Part shown: positions 44,126 to 54,705 of the stretch, piece after piece
How positions within the stretch are numbered: the first letter of the stretch is position 1
Layout of the letters: each line of letters begins with the position of its first letter
DNA from: Metaphire vulgaris
Lineage: Eukaryota > Annelida > Clitellata > Crassiclitellata > Megascolecidae
NCBI GenBank assembly: GCA_018105865.1
Contig: CM030869.1
Span: forward strand, 3,703,525-3,767,524
DNA: 64,000 nt
Direction of reading: 5' to 3'
Program-made: the position numbers and the translations under genes
Notes under the pieces: generated by a model
Databases searched by the model: none
The model's input: the letters and a program-made list of their open reading frames with translations, nothing else
What the model was told of the DNA's origin: nothing

Positions 44126-44589
44126 TATAGGCCTAACGCCAGCAAAATGATACGCTCAGGCATTAGTTGGAAAGTGTGAATGAATACACGTATTTAAAAC
44201 TGCAATTTCAGTCGAATAACTCGAATTCAGAGCTACTGCTTATTGCCTCTGCTTGTAAAGGCGTTAATTTCGAGGTAAAATCCAAAACAGTCGAGATCTA
44301 AAAGCAGATAAAACAGCTTGGACAATGCGCTTATGCGAGCCACTGGTTAGCTGGGATCCGCAAATCCGTAGATCTGACGTTGCCAGGGTTCCGGAATGGG
44401 GGGGGGGGCGGGCGGCATGTCGGCATTTTCGGTTAAAAAACGTCTCCGACGAGCAAAATGATCGTCAAGGATTTCTCCTCGCCATCACCCATTCTCTTCG
44501 ATCATGCTACCCTCCCCTCCCCAAATTTCCCAGCGGTTTTGCACACACAGCTCACGCCCAGACCCAGCCAGAATAGAAGGGTCTGGCTC

Positions 44590-45390
44590 CAGTACCCTCC
44601 CTCCTTCCGTCCGCATCTAAACGCCAATGCTAGAAACACCAACCTATAGAAACACAGATCACAAATCAACCGTAACAGCGAAACCAACCGACCGAATCGA
44701 TCTGCGAAGTCTACGACGTTATCGCCCTCCGCCTCCTCCCCCTTCTTCTTCTCATCCTCCTCCTTCTGCTCCTCCTTCTCCATCGACAGCGTCACTAAAA
44801 CTGCGCACGATACGACGAATATCCACTTGAACCAGAACAGCGATGCTGGTTCTCCAGCAGCAGCAGCAGCAGCAGCAGCGGAGCAGGGTCGTAGTCGTAG
44901 TCGTAGTCGTTGTCGTTGTGAGTGTGGCAGCAGTGGCATACTGGTCGCTGAAGAGCTCTTCTTGCGGATGTATCCGCTCCCGGCAAGGGCATGTTCGCCC
45001 TCTTAGCAGCAGCAGCGGCGGCGGCGGCGGCGGCTCGTATGCGGGCGACAGGTCCGCCGTGTTACCGAGCGAAACAGGACGACGCAACGACAACGGAACC
45101 ATCGGCGCAGGACCGTAGATCCATCCCGTGATCCGGTATTCCGACTCGGACGCATGGTCCTACAACAAGTGGCGGTACTTAAACGTCTTCGGACCGCCGA
45201 CGCTGCAGCGGCGCTGTTGACGACGGGCTTCTGTCGGTCGACTAAGAGCAGCGGGGCCGAGTTACCGTGGCTCCTCTCGTCCGCGATTCTATCCGTCGAT
45301 CGTCAACTTCGCATCTTGTCCGATTTGCGGATCTCAGCGCGTTGCACGTGCCCGGTCGTCCCACCGCAAGCAAAAGCCCCGACCACTGAC
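44590..45390. other. CpG- and GC-rich block, candidate promoter and first exon
   Basis: About 800 bp contrasts with AT-rich surroundings and is dense in CG. It includes CAG, GTA/GTC and GGC triplet runs. The end at about 45330-45400 (GGATCTCAGCGCG to GACCACTGACC) is shared with 47985-48240, where it is split by a MITE. Confidence 0.45.
44843..45118 (+). CDS. Possible first exon of an unrecognised type II membrane protein
   Basis: This is a tentative call. The frame starts at ATG 44843 and reads a glutamine run (from CAG repeats), a basic RSR, a valine-rich hydrophobic stretch ending VSVAAVAYW (about residues 15-33), then a Ser/Gly-rich linker. That layout matches a signal anchor plus stem as in Golgi enzymes, but the low-complexity triplets could produce it by chance. 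A TAG stops the frame at 45116-45118. The same frame continues with HPVIRYSDSDAWSYNKWRY until 45220, so either a splice junction, a nonsense change or coincidence applies. No catalytic domain is visible and no family is recognised. Confidence 0.2.
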   Translation: MLVLQQQQQQQQRSRVVVVVVVVVVVSVAAVAYWSLKSSSCGCIRSRQGHVRPLSSSSGGGGGGSYAGDRSAVLPSETGRRNDNGTIGAGP

Positions 45391-45520
45391 CAGGGGCGTA
45401 GCCAGGAATTTAATATGAGGGTGGGGTATAAGGTTGTGGTTATATATTGTTATGTATATTATATATTATATATGTTATATATGTTATATATGTATTAATA
45501 TGTTATATACTGGATTGTGG
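45391..45520. mobile_element. MITE family B fragment
   Basis: It begins CAGGGGCGTAGCCAGGAATT and runs into a TA-rich tract. No right end was found. A similar left end, CAGGGGCGCAGCCAGG, lies at 48240. Confidence 0.6.
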
Positions 45521-45564
45521 TGCATTCAGATTATTCAGAAAGCAGCAAAAACAACAGAGGTTTC

Positions 45565-45660
45565 CAGTGGTAGTAAGCATTCCCTCTCTGTGTGAACCAC
45601 CTTGAAAGTGTGTATTCCCTCTCTGTGTGAACCACCTTGTCATTTGAAAGTACAAACATA
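45565..45660. repeat. Short tandem duplication of a TTCCCTCTCTGTGTGAACC unit
   Basis: The unit occurs twice in succession, about 36 bp apart. Related TTCCCTCTCTGTGTAAACC occurs near 48325 and 49828. Confidence 0.85.
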
Positions 45661-45929
45661 AAATCAACTTCCCACGACGCATTGAAAGTGCGGTTCTCTT
45701 CTGCAACTTTCCGCTTCTTTGCTTCACTGAGTTCACTCGAACTACTGACCATTTTGAAATTTATTACTTTAAAGTTTAAAGTTTAAAGTCGATTAAAATT
45801 TCCCTGTAGGCCTATTTATGTATCGATTTAACTAATAACTAATAACTGTTTATAAAAGACTTGCGCGCTAACGTCATCCGGATAACAGACAGCAAATACA
45901 CTTATTGAGTCCAGTTACCGCTAGGTGGC

Positions 45930-45941
45930 CATACATGATTT

Positions 45942-45988
<47 letters not shown>
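45930..45988. repeat. (TA)n microsatellite
   Basis: Pure TA dinucleotides for about 50 bp. Confidence 0.97.
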
Positions 45989-46084
45989 TTACATACTAGT
46001 TTACGTGATAACTGCCTATACGAAGGAATCGTTATTAAAATTTTTACGAAAAGTCGCCATTACGTTGATTTGTACACAAAGTTG

Positions 46085-46160
46085 GTCAGACTGAGGCGGG
46101 CCATCTAAAATCGTCCCGCGGGCCGCATGCGTCCCGCCGGCCGCGGGTTGGACAGCACTG
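46085..46160. mobile_element. hAT right-end fragment
   Basis: GCGGGCCGCATGCGTCC and GCCGCGGGTTGGACAGCACTG are typical of a hAT right end. No left end was found. Confidence 0.5.
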
Positions 46161-46533
46161 CTTTAAGGTTTAAAAACTTAAGACTTAGGACTAAAAAGCC
46201 CTTGTACAAAGCATTTTGCATAGAAAAAGATCTACAGTACACTGTTGTAAGCCATGACACCATTTATCATGGCCGGTACATACGACTTAACTTCAAACAT
46301 TTGTTCATATGACATGTCGGTTGGATGTTTAAAAGGTGTTGATTGTTGCAAAACAGCAACTTTCGCATCCGTGAAAATTATGATAATATTTTTATCTTTT
46401 TAGTTCATGCGCCTGAACAAATTCATTTTCCATTCGTAATTATGAATTTCTATTGACAAAACCTTGAATTTTGACTCTATTCTTAAAGTTACTTTTCAAG
46501 ACCTTCGCTAGGTGTCAACGGTTCCTGCATAAA

Positions 46534-47192
46534 TAGGGTTGCCAGATATCGATATTAAAATAGCGTTTTAAGAATATCAATATCGATTGTCCAAAGTCCC
46601 AAAATACTCGACTCTCGTCATTCTATCTCTAGTGTCTATGCAATAGTCTATGGTCAAAATGTTAATTTCATTTCCGGCAGCAAACGCAGAGACTGCAAAC
46701 AGTAAACGGCTAGTCATCATCAGTCATACAACTCGATGACCTGGGGCAGTACATAAATTACGTAACGCGATTTTGGCACTTTTTGACCCCCCTACGTAAC
46801 ACGACGTAACAAAACGTCAGCCCCTAAAATATTACGTAACAACAGGCCGACCCCCCATTTTCGTCCTCCAAAAAGTCTTGACAAGCAAAAAAGTTCATAT
46901 CCTTGTATTTTTCCTCTCGATAAACCCTGACAAGCAAAAAAAGAGGTCATCCTTGTTTTTTCCTCTTCAAAATCTCTGACAAGCCAAAAACGGTCACTTA
47001 AATTTTTTTGCGTTACGTAACATTTCCGGACCCCCCCCCCGTTGTCACACTTCGTAACAAACCCCCCTAACCGCGTTACGTAATTTATGGACGACCACTG
47101 CACAGCCGGTTTCATGTATATAATGTCCTCCTCTGTCCTCCTTTTCGTCTGGCTCTGTCCTTCTTTGGCTACCCATGCATCTGGCAACCCTA
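46534..47192. mobile_element. hAT-like element with TAGGGTTGCCAGAT ends
   Basis: The ends are TAGGGTTGCCAGAT and ATCTGGCAACCCTA. The perfect 8-bp TSD TGCATAAA is at 46526-46533 and 47193-47200. It is closely related in end sequence to 6561-7329. It is interrupted by another MITE at 46747-47100. Confidence 0.95.
46747..47100. mobile_element. MITE with ATAAATTACGTAACG ends, nested
   Basis: CAGTACATAAATTACGTAAC on the left is inverted as GTTACGTAATTTATGGACG, ending ACCACTG, on the right. It has three consecutive GACAAGC motifs at about 46878, 46929 and 46978. No clear TSD. Confidence 0.75.
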
Positions 47193-47332
47193 TGCATAAA
47201 GCGCCAAAATGTGTGTGCTTGTAATAGCCTTGTGTGTTCGTATATATATATATAGATATATGTATATATAATTATATATACATGTATATATATATACATA
47301 TATATATACATATATACGTTAGAGCAGTCCTA

Positions 47333-47763
47333 CTGTATGGGGCAGAAAGCTGGAAGTAGGCCTACTCAAGTATCAACAACGCAAAGATACAGAGCTTTGT
47401 AAACAGGTGCCTGCGAAAGGTGGCCAAATAAGATAAGTAATGAATAACTATGGAAAATCACAAAACAAGATCCAATCGAGAAGCAAATACAAAAGAGAAA
47501 ACGGAGTTGGCTAGGACATACCTTAAAGAAACCTATATCCAGTATCACAAGGCAAATGTTGACGTGGGAACCCCAGGGTAAAAGAAAGAGAGGAAGACCT
47601 AAAAACACATGGAAAACACACTGGAAAAAGAGATGAAGGTAAACGAGATAAAATGGTCAACTATGGAAGTGATCGCGGAAGACAGAGCAAAGTGGAGAGA
47701 ACTTGTCAGCGGCCTATGCTCCACAAGCAGTGCAAAAAAGGCTAAACTGAACTGAACTGATAT
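47333..47763 (+). pseudogene. Non-LTR retrotransposon RT C-terminal domain, frameshifted
   Basis: Consecutive pieces in shifted frames read AVLLYGAESWK, QSFVNRCLRKV, then from about 47450 [47 protein letters not shown] and RAKWRELVSGLCS. This is the post-RT 'thumb' and cysteine/histidine tail typical of jockey/I/RTE-like LINE ORF2 proteins. The catalytic core is missing. It is bounded on the left by a TA-rich tract and on the right by a TA-rich tract and later an (AAT)n array. The clade is not assigned. Confidence 0.85.
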
Positions 47764-47857
47764 ATAGATTATATATATGGTCTTATATGCTCCTTTAACT
47801 CTTCCATATTCCCTGAAATAGGTATGATAATGTCGTCCATTCTCAATGCTCAAGGTT

Positions 47858-47858
47858 G

Positions 47859-47936
<78 letters not shown>

Positions 47937-47972
47937 GTAATAGTAATAGTAATAATAATAACAACAACAACA
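47858..47972. repeat. (AAT)n microsatellite
   Basis: AAT triplets pass into AGT/AAT and AAC triplets. Confidence 0.97.
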
Positions 47973-47984
47973 ATACTAATTTCA

Positions 47985-48255
47985 GGATCTGAGCGCGTGG
48001 TACGTGCTGGGCGTTACACTACAAGCAGAGTTTTGTCTACCAGTGTTTAATCTAGACTCTTGGACTCCGGGGGGAACTGACAAAGCCGGGGGAAACTGAA
48101 AAAGCCGGGGGAATTTAGCTAGGGGCTGCTGTTAGTTGATGTAGTATGCCAAAATTTCCGGGGAATTTGAAATTTCCGGGGGGAAAGGGCAATTTTTCCC
48201 CGGAAACGGCCTAGATTAAACCCTGGCCCCGACCACTGACCAGGGGCGCAGCCAG
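47985..48255. repeat. Duplicate of the 45330-45410 segment, split by MITE C copy 4
   Basis: GGATCTGAGCGCGTGGTACG before the MITE and GCCCCGACCACTGACCAGGGG after it match 45333-45400. Confidence 0.75.
48041..48225. mobile_element. MITE family C copy 4
   Basis: It starts CAGTGTTTAATCTAGACTC and ends GGCCTAGATTAAACCCTG. No convincing TSD. The empty-site comparison with 45375 supports the insertion. Confidence 0.88.
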
Positions 48256-48389
48256 GAAATTTACCAGGCTTTCCTTTCCGTTCTTATTTAATATAAAACA
48301 GGATCTAGTACTAACGCAAGAGTTCCCTCTCTGTGTAAACCATCTCGGGCGTTTATACGTTCATTTGCTTTTTAGTTCATTTTAATACA

Positions 48390-48775
48390 CTGTAAAACTG
48401 CAATTAAATACTTTAAAGTTCGAAACTTAAGACTTAGGACTAAAAATCCTCGTCCCAAACATTTTGCATAGAAAAAGATCTGTGATATGACAACACCTTT
48501 CTTGGCCGGTACATGCGACCTAAATTCAAAAAGTTGTTCTTATGATGTGTCGGACGGACGTTTAAAAGGTGTCGATTGTTGCAAAACGGCGGCTTTCAAA
48601 ATACCTGTATATACTAATTAGGCCTAATTATTTTGTCTTTTCAAATGTTGCGTATGAAAACTCAGAATTTTTCATTAATTAATACTTTATAGTTAATTTT
48701 GATTGGCAAGATCTTCAATTTTGACTCCATTCTGAAAGCGTTTGAAGCCGTTTGTCATGTGTCAAAGTCCTTCCT
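48390..48775 (-). repeat. Dispersed repeat R copy 4
   Basis: Minus-strand blocks (AAACATTTTGCATAGAAAAA, AAAGGTGTCGATTGTTGC, AGATCTTCAATTTTGACTCC). Its end abuts the SINE that follows. Confidence 0.78.
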
Positions 48776-49027
48776 CGAGCCTCACGGGCTCATAAGGTGG
48801 CGCTGATCTCCGTTTCTGTAGCCCTCAGCCAGGCGTGCAATGCCACGGATACGGGGCTAGTGTATCGCATAGCGTACCTGTTTGACTTATCGCAGAGATT
48901 TTTAACACTGCTCCTCATTTTACCACCGCGAAAAAGGCTGAGTCGACCTTTAGGACTCCTGCGAGACTCGAACCCGCGACCTTCTGGTCCATCGTCCAAC
49001 GTTGTTACCACTCTGCTAACTTCCCGC
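48776..49027 (-). repeat. tRNA-derived SINE
   Basis: On the minus strand from 49027 it reads GGGGCGGGAAGTTAGCAGAG (A-box TTAGCAGAGTGG), then the B-box GGTTCGAGTCT about 50 bp on. A non-tRNA body of about 180 bp follows. The A- and B-boxes are intact enough for pol III, but the cloverleaf is not, so it is not called as a tRNA. Boundaries of the body are approximate. Confidence 0.72.
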
Positions 49028-49029
49028 CC

Positions 49030-49032
49030 CTA

Positions 49033-49098
<66 letters not shown>

Positions 49099-49118
49099 AC
49101 TACTACTACTACTACTAC

Positions 49119-49159
<41 letters not shown>

Positions 49160-49160
49160 T
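49030..49160. repeat. (AAT)n(ACT)n(AAT)n compound microsatellite
   Basis: AAT triplets, an ACT block at 49096-49118, then AAT triplets again. Confidence 0.97.
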
Positions 49161-49215
49161 GATTTCAAGTGGTTTAGGAGGCATTAGCCTGCGTGAAAAC
49201 CATTAGAATTACGTG
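49161..49215 (-). repeat. SINE body fragment
   Basis: AGTGGTTTAGGAGGCATTAG and CCTGCGTGAAAACC, inverted, match the body of the SINE at 12235. It adjoins the microsatellite as a tail would. Confidence 0.65.
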
Positions 49216-49735
49216 TAGCCTACTCGCATTATTTAATAACCCAGCCTCCTTCACAGATAACATTTGAATCCGTTTATTGTTTCGACTGTAAATGAAATAT
49301 TCGAAACTTAGTATTTTGCAAATTTGAATTGCTTTCTTCTCTGAGAGACCAGAACAGCAAAGATGTTAACAAGGACTCAACCTTCAAGAACTCAAACTGT
49401 AAACCTCAAAGCCAGGACCAGGACCAAGAACTTGTAACTTCTCCTTAAAGTGTCCTTAAAGGCCAGGACCAAGGCCAAAGACTAACATTCCTGCAGAACG
49501 GCCCAGGCATTTTCAGTACATATATCTCTGGCACTTTGTGTCTGTCTTTACTTTCCAGCGAACCAGTTGATCACATAATCGCATTGTCAATCTGTTTTAT
49601 CTGTTTTCAGATCTCGACTTTGTTTTGGATTTACCTCAAAATTGACGCCTTTTCAAGCTGTAGCTCTGAATTCGTGTTTTAAAAAAAACTGAAATAGATT
49701 TTTATTTATTGAATTAGACTGGTAGCCACTGGAAA
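49216..49735. other. Intergenic stretch, nothing recognised
   Basis: A short AAGGCCAGGACCA repetition occurs near 49420-49480. No gene was found. Confidence 0.45.
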
Positions 49736-49739
49736 AGTC

Positions 49740-50287
49740 GAAGAAAAATTATACGCTCAGGCAATGGTTGGAAAGTGTAAACGAATAACTGGGCTTAAAA
49801 TTGCTAATACGCACGCATTCCCTCTCTGTGTAAACCATCTTGAACGTTTATACATTCATTTGCTTTTCACTGTTTTCAGTTCATTATGATGGACTGAAAA
49901 ACTGCAATTAAGCGATTTAAATATAACAAATTAAAGACTTAGGACTAAAAAATCCCTCGTCCAAAGCATTTTGCATAGAAAAAGATCAAATCCATGATAT
50001 CACGTTAGCTATCTTTTACATGTCATTTAAATTCAAAAGTTAATCTTATGACATGTCAGATGGACGTTTAAAAGGTGTCGATTGTTACAAAAAAGAAACC
50101 TTCAAATCCGTGACATTTCTGATAATTTTATCTTTCAAGTTCTTGAGCACAAAGATTGTCATTTTTTATTCGTAATTATAAATTTTTATTGACAAGATCT
50201 TCAATTCTGACTCTATTCTGAAAGATACTTTTAAGACCTTCGCTAAGTGTCAACTGTTCCTGTATAAAGCGCCTAAATGTGTGTGTG
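49740..50287 (-). repeat. Dispersed repeat R copy 5
   Basis: Minus-strand R blocks (GCATTTTGCATAGAAAAAG, GTTTAAAAGGTGTCGATTG, AAGATCTTCAATTCTGACTC) ending TATAAAGCGCCTAAATGTG, the empty version of the 46534 target. Extended similarity at 49745-49870 includes ACGCTCAGGCAATGGTTGG. Confidence 0.82.
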
Positions 50288-50555
50288 CAGTGGCGTAACG
50301 TGGGGGGCGGGGGCACTTTGTCGAATGCCCCCGGGGCCCGGGAGAAGGGGGTCCCGAAGAGTGGTATAATAATTTGTTTTTGCTGGTCAACACTATAACA
50401 TGGCGTGGAGACTTCTTTGCTTGTCAAGACATCATTTGAGGAGAAGGAAAATTAACGCGATGACCCTTTTTGCTGCTTGTCAAGGTTTTTAGAAACCACT
50501 GGGGCCCCCATTTCAAGGATGCCCCCGGACCCCCAAAAGTCACGCTACGCCACTG
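50288..50555. mobile_element. MITE with CAGTGGCGTAACGTGG end
   Basis: It starts CAGTGGCGTAACGTGGGGG and ends AGTCACGCTACGCCACTG. It is inserted in a TG-repeat, so a TSD cannot be judged. It has two or three reverse-strand GCTTGTC motifs (about 50420, 50476). Confidence 0.85.
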
Positions 50556-50653
50556 TGTGCATGTGTGTGTGTGTGTGTGGTCTTATATACTTCATAACTC
50601 TCCCATATTCCCTTAAATCGGTATGTGGTCGTCCATTCTCATTGCTGAGAGTC

Positions 50654-50680
50654 GATAATAATAATAATAAAATCATATAA

Positions 50681-50742
<62 letters not shown>

Positions 50743-50768
50743 ATAATAATAATAATAATAATAATAAG
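50654..50768. repeat. (AAT)n, (TAC)n and (AAT)n microsatellite
   Basis: TAC triplets at 50680-50740 pass into AAT triplets. Confidence 0.97.
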
Positions 50769-51172
50769 GACTGTCAATAAATTACGTCAACAATTATTTG
50801 GCAATTTTTGACCCCCTCCTCTTGTCAGCAACTGCCAAATATAATTATGTCAAAAACTTTGACCCTACCTAAGATCAGTGACGGGTCCCCCTAAAAAGTT
50901 TAATATTAAGAAGCTATTTTTTGCGGTGATGAGACCTTTTACCCCTTTATGCTCATCAAGTGTCAAAATGTGGTGATGATGACTTTTTGGCTTGTCGTGC
51001 TTTTTTCCGTTGCAATAAATAGTATTCCAGGAAATTTTCATTTTTTATTAGTTGTAAAAAATGAAATTGTTGACGTCAACCTCTCTTGGCCCGCCTCCCC
51101 TGTCAAACTTTTTCAGTCCCCCTCTTCCTATTTTGTTGACGTAGGCCTAAATTACTGGACAGCGCCATAAAA
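50769..51172. mobile_element. Probable MITE with decayed ends
   Basis: GGACTGTCAATAAATTACGTC on the left resembles the inverse of GACGTAGGCCTAAATTACTGGACAG on the right. It has a GCTTGTC motif at about 50991. No TSD was found. Confidence 0.5.
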
Positions 51173-51175
51173 ATT

Positions 51176-51196
51176 ATACTATTACTACTACTAGGC

Positions 51197-51235
<39 letters not shown>

Positions 51236-51277
51236 TTACTACTACTACTGCTACTACTACTACTGCTACTACTACTG

Positions 51278-51310
<33 letters not shown>

Positions 51311-51311
51311 T

Positions 51312-51372
<61 letters not shown>

Positions 51373-51379
51373 GCTGCTG

Positions 51380-51465
<86 letters not shown>

Positions 51466-51497
51466 GCAGTCGCCTTCCGCGGAACTTTCAACAACAG

Positions 51498-51578
<81 letters not shown>

Positions 51579-51580
51579 AA
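51176..51580. repeat. Large (TAC)n/(AAT)n compound array, about 400 bp
   Basis: TAC (with TGC) triplets to 51422, AAT to 51463, a unique spacer AACGCAGTCGCCTTCCGCGG to 51497, and AAT again to 51575. The spacer recurs at 18590. Confidence 0.97.
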
Positions 51581-51581
51581 T

Positions 51582-51640
51582 AGCGAGATTTGAGGTGGTT
51601 TAGGAGGCTAAGTTAGCCCGTGTGAAAACCACTGTGCGAG
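51582..51640 (-). repeat. SINE body fragment
   Basis: GAGGTGGTTTAGGAGGC and GCCCGTGTGAAAACCACTG, inverted, match the 12235 SINE body. Confidence 0.6.
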
Positions 51641-51710
51641 TGCGAACCAAATCTACCGCCTACTTGAACGTGAATGTTACGAAATGATGCATTCGCCTGC
51701 AGCCGGTCAG

Positions 51711-52087
51711 TAGGGCTGCGCTAACCGAGTAGTTTAGGAGTCGAGTAGGAGTCGAGTAGCTTAGCGAGTACTCGAGTACTCGCGTAAAACCGGAAATACA
51801 TGATTTTTGCGTCATGGCCCTCATTTAACCAAAGCAGAACGCTAGATACAGTTACATATCAATTTTTCGGATATTGAAGCGTATTCAAGTGTAGTATAAC
51901 AGAAGTTACAGAACAGAAACTATTTTGCCGGTAATAATGGTAGGCCAAATTTTAATGAAATTCTATGGTTATTCTTTATTTATCTATTCTATTTCTTACT
52001 TAGTTATTCTATGCGAGTACTCGACTCCAAAAAAATTACTCGACTCCAATTTGGAGTCGAGTACTCGCGTTACTCGGCGCAGCCCTA
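51711..52087. mobile_element. hAT-like MITE with TAGGGCTGCG ends
   Basis: The ends are TAGGGCTGCGCTAA and CGGCGCAGCCCTA. The perfect 8-bp TSD CCGGTCAG is at 51703-51710 and 52088-52095. The subterminal regions are dense in GAGTACTCGAGTACTCG units that form hairpins. Confidence 0.95.
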
Positions 52088-52095
52088 CCGGTCAG

Positions 52096-52480
52096 CTGTC
52101 CTTACAGTGCCACACAGCGAGGACAACAGAGGCTGACAGACTTTACCTGCATGGCCACGGCGTTTCAAAGCTCGTTAATTTTCCACCGGACAGAGTGGAT
52201 GGACATCGAGGCGCGTATGGTTGCTTGCTTGGTCATTAGAACGAAGTTACCGAGACAATCCATCACAACCTCTAAAGGCGTTCTATATATATGCGACCGT
52301 TTGCGTATTAACGGTGGCCGCTGTCTTTGTTTGGACAGCATCGCTCGGGTCCTATAGCGATAATCCAAGAACAGGCATCCGAGTGCGTAGCACTTATACC
52401 ACACTTATACAGGCAAAGGATTAAACAGGCACCAAGCAGACTAGTCATATAACGTATAGAAAGACTATGGAGTACATTTG
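52096..52480. other. Intergenic stretch, no gene recognised
   Basis: Overlapping short open frames on both strands with no recognised similarity. Confidence 0.4.
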
Positions 52481-52483
52481 CGA

Positions 52484-52680
<197 letters not shown>

Positions 52681-52949
52681 ATTTTAAAGTGGTAATAAAA
52701 TAGGAACAAAGATTGGACTTATTCCAATTAAGGGTAAAACTTTCTACCCTCAGCGGGGGTTGGACAGTTAAAGCCCGTGTTTTACTCCCACTTGAGGATG
52801 CGCCCTTGTCTATAGTGGAATAATATTAGAACCCCGAAATGTCCTTTTACAAAACAAACGTATACTGTCTCTATAGTTGTTCTTCTACGCAGGAATAAAT
52901 ATATCGACGAGTGTTTAGTACAGTAGCAGTATAGGCAGGTTCACGCATA

Positions 52950-53329
52950 GAAAGTGGTGTAGTCAAGGGGAAGGGTTGGGAGTCAGCCCTCCTTGGCTGC
53001 CCACGACATAAACAATTTAAAATGTTTTTCCATACATTTTAAATTATAGGACGCGGTTTTGGGGGTCAACCCCATGGCTGCCGACCCAAACTTTTCTAGG
53101 CGCTTTAGAATGTAAATTGTAAGGTGACGACCTTTTCTTGCTTGTCTGCATTTGCAAAGGAAAAATACAGGAGGAAAGAGGATAACCTTTTTTTCTTTTC
53201 AGCATTTGCAAAGGGAAGAAATACAAATAGGATAGATGAAGACGACCATTTTTTGCTTGTCAAGATTTTTCGAAGTTGGCTATGATCAAAACCGAAACTC
53301 CCCTTCCAGAAATCCTGGCTACGCCACTG
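52950..53329 (-). mobile_element. MITE family F copy 4 (reverse)
   Basis: The left end AGTGGTGTAGTCAAGGGG is decayed. The right end AATCCTGGCTACGCCACTG is intact. A GCATAGA word lies on both sides as an approximate TSD. It has three reverse-strand GCTTGTC-type motifs (about 53137, 53199, 53253). Confidence 0.78.
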
Positions 53330-53401
53330 CGGCGCATAGATAGGAAACAACGTAGACTATTCTTTTAGTTTTTTCAGCGATTAGTTTTATATGTCGTTTC
53401 T

Positions 53402-53585
53402 CAGTGTTTATTCTAGGCCTTTTTAGGGGGGAATCCCCCAAGTTTGAAAATTCCCCCAATTTTTTAGATGTTGGCTGGGGGAATGGAAATTCCCCCCTCA
53501 ACGTGTGGAAACTCAAACCTTGTCCTCCCAAAAACATTTCAAAATCCCCCCCCCCCTAATGTCAAGAGGGCTAGAATAAACGCTG
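53402..53585. mobile_element. MITE family D copy 2
   Basis: The ends are CAGTGTTTATTCTAGGCC and GGGCTAGAATAAACGCTG. The flanks GTCGTTTCT and GTCGTTTCC match at 8 of 9, again suggesting a 9-bp rather than 8-bp duplication. Confidence 0.9.
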
Positions 53586-54284
53586 GTCGTTTCCTAAAAT
53601 AGGAAGCGACGATAAAAGAAAATGACAAATCATTGGAGGCAAGCATCGGTTGTGCATTAAGAATCTCATAGAAATTTAGTCTAAAGATTCAGCAAAACTC
53701 GTTAACCTGGCCGTTTACCTGTATTGATCGACAAATAACAGGTGCCTCTGGATCGGCTAAGACGTACTTCGGTGGACCGTTGGGATACATCAGAGGTACT
53801 CAAACCGCGGCCCGCGGTCTACAGCCCGGACCGCAAGGATGGTTCTCGTGGACCGTCGCAGCTCTGTGATCACGTGTCTTGTGTATTTCCGTTGTAATAC
53901 TGTTCCAGCTTTACTGCAGCCTTTGGTTGCTCAGTAATAAATCATGATTAAAATACGCACCAGAGCCCGCCTTCTATTTCTAACATTGCTCAAAACTTCT
54001 GTTACTGTGGCTTTGTCTGAGAGTCCCCAGACCCCGCAACGAGAACTAATGACCCTGAAAACATTTTCAGGTCGGAGGGAGGGAAATTGTCCTGTCATAA
54101 AGTCTTTTAAAAATGTATTTGCATTTTAGCGTTCTCATTTTTATATGTTGTCTTTGTGTACTTAAAACTGTCTATTAAGAGGACCCGTATTTACTGGCAC
54201 TTACCTAACACGCCGTATACAGTAGGCACAGGAACAATAAGACGTATCTGATTTCTATAGTGGACCCTCGCTAACAATTAGAGG
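53586..54284. other. Intergenic stretch with a hAT left-end fragment and an inverted segment
   Basis: CAGAGGTACTCAAACCGCGG at 53791 is a hAT-type left end without a partner. The segment 53988-54095 (GACCCTGAAAACATTTTCAGG) is inverted at about 55160-55245. Confidence 0.55.
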
Positions 54285-54610
54285 TGTTAGGGTGTCCGGG
54301 TCCCGGAGACAAAACATTCTGATCCTTCCACCCCACAATTTCCAAAAATCCTGACAAGCAAAACAATGTCGTCACTTATTTCGCTTGGTTAAGCCTATAC
54401 AACTATATTGCCCATTTTTGCTTGATTCTTCTTTCTTTTACTTTCTTTTTTTGCTACCTTTAAAAACCCGGTTTTGGCACCCAACCCCATCGTCGCGCCC
54501 TGTGGCATGGGCACCCTGCCAGCAGCCACCCACAGGCTACGCCTCAGCTTACGATGAAAGACGGAATTGGAACGGCCTAAAAAATTGGAGTACCCTGGGC
54601 TACATCATCG
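54285..54610. other. Intergenic stretch with MITE-like motifs
   Basis: CTGACAAGCAAAACAATGTC at 54349 indicates a decayed MITE. The ends are unclear. Confidence 0.4.
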
Positions 54611-54612
54611 CC

Positions 54613-54668
54613 ATATCATCAACGTCGTCCTCGTCATCATCATCATCACCATCATCACCACCACCACC

Positions 54669-54703
<35 letters not shown>

Positions 54704-54705
54704 AC
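54613..54705. repeat. (CAT)n/(CAC)n microsatellite
   Basis: CAT and CAC triplets form the edge of repeat Q copy 2. Confidence 0.95.

Larger units (their letters stand above)
46165..47240 (-). repeat. Dispersed repeat R copy 3, split by a hAT-like element
   Basis: Minus-strand orientation of the R blocks (AAAGCATTTTGCATAGAAAAA, AAAGGTGTTGATTGTTGC, ACGGTTCCTGCATAAA). It is interrupted at GCATAAA by 46534-47192 and resumes as GCGCCAAAATGTGTGTGC. Copy 5 near 50263 shows the uninterrupted TATAAAGCGCCTAAATGTG. Confidence 0.82.

Noticed and set aside
48950..49027. tRNA gene on the minus strand
   Set aside because: Same reason: promoter boxes are good, cloverleaf pairing is not, and a SINE body follows.
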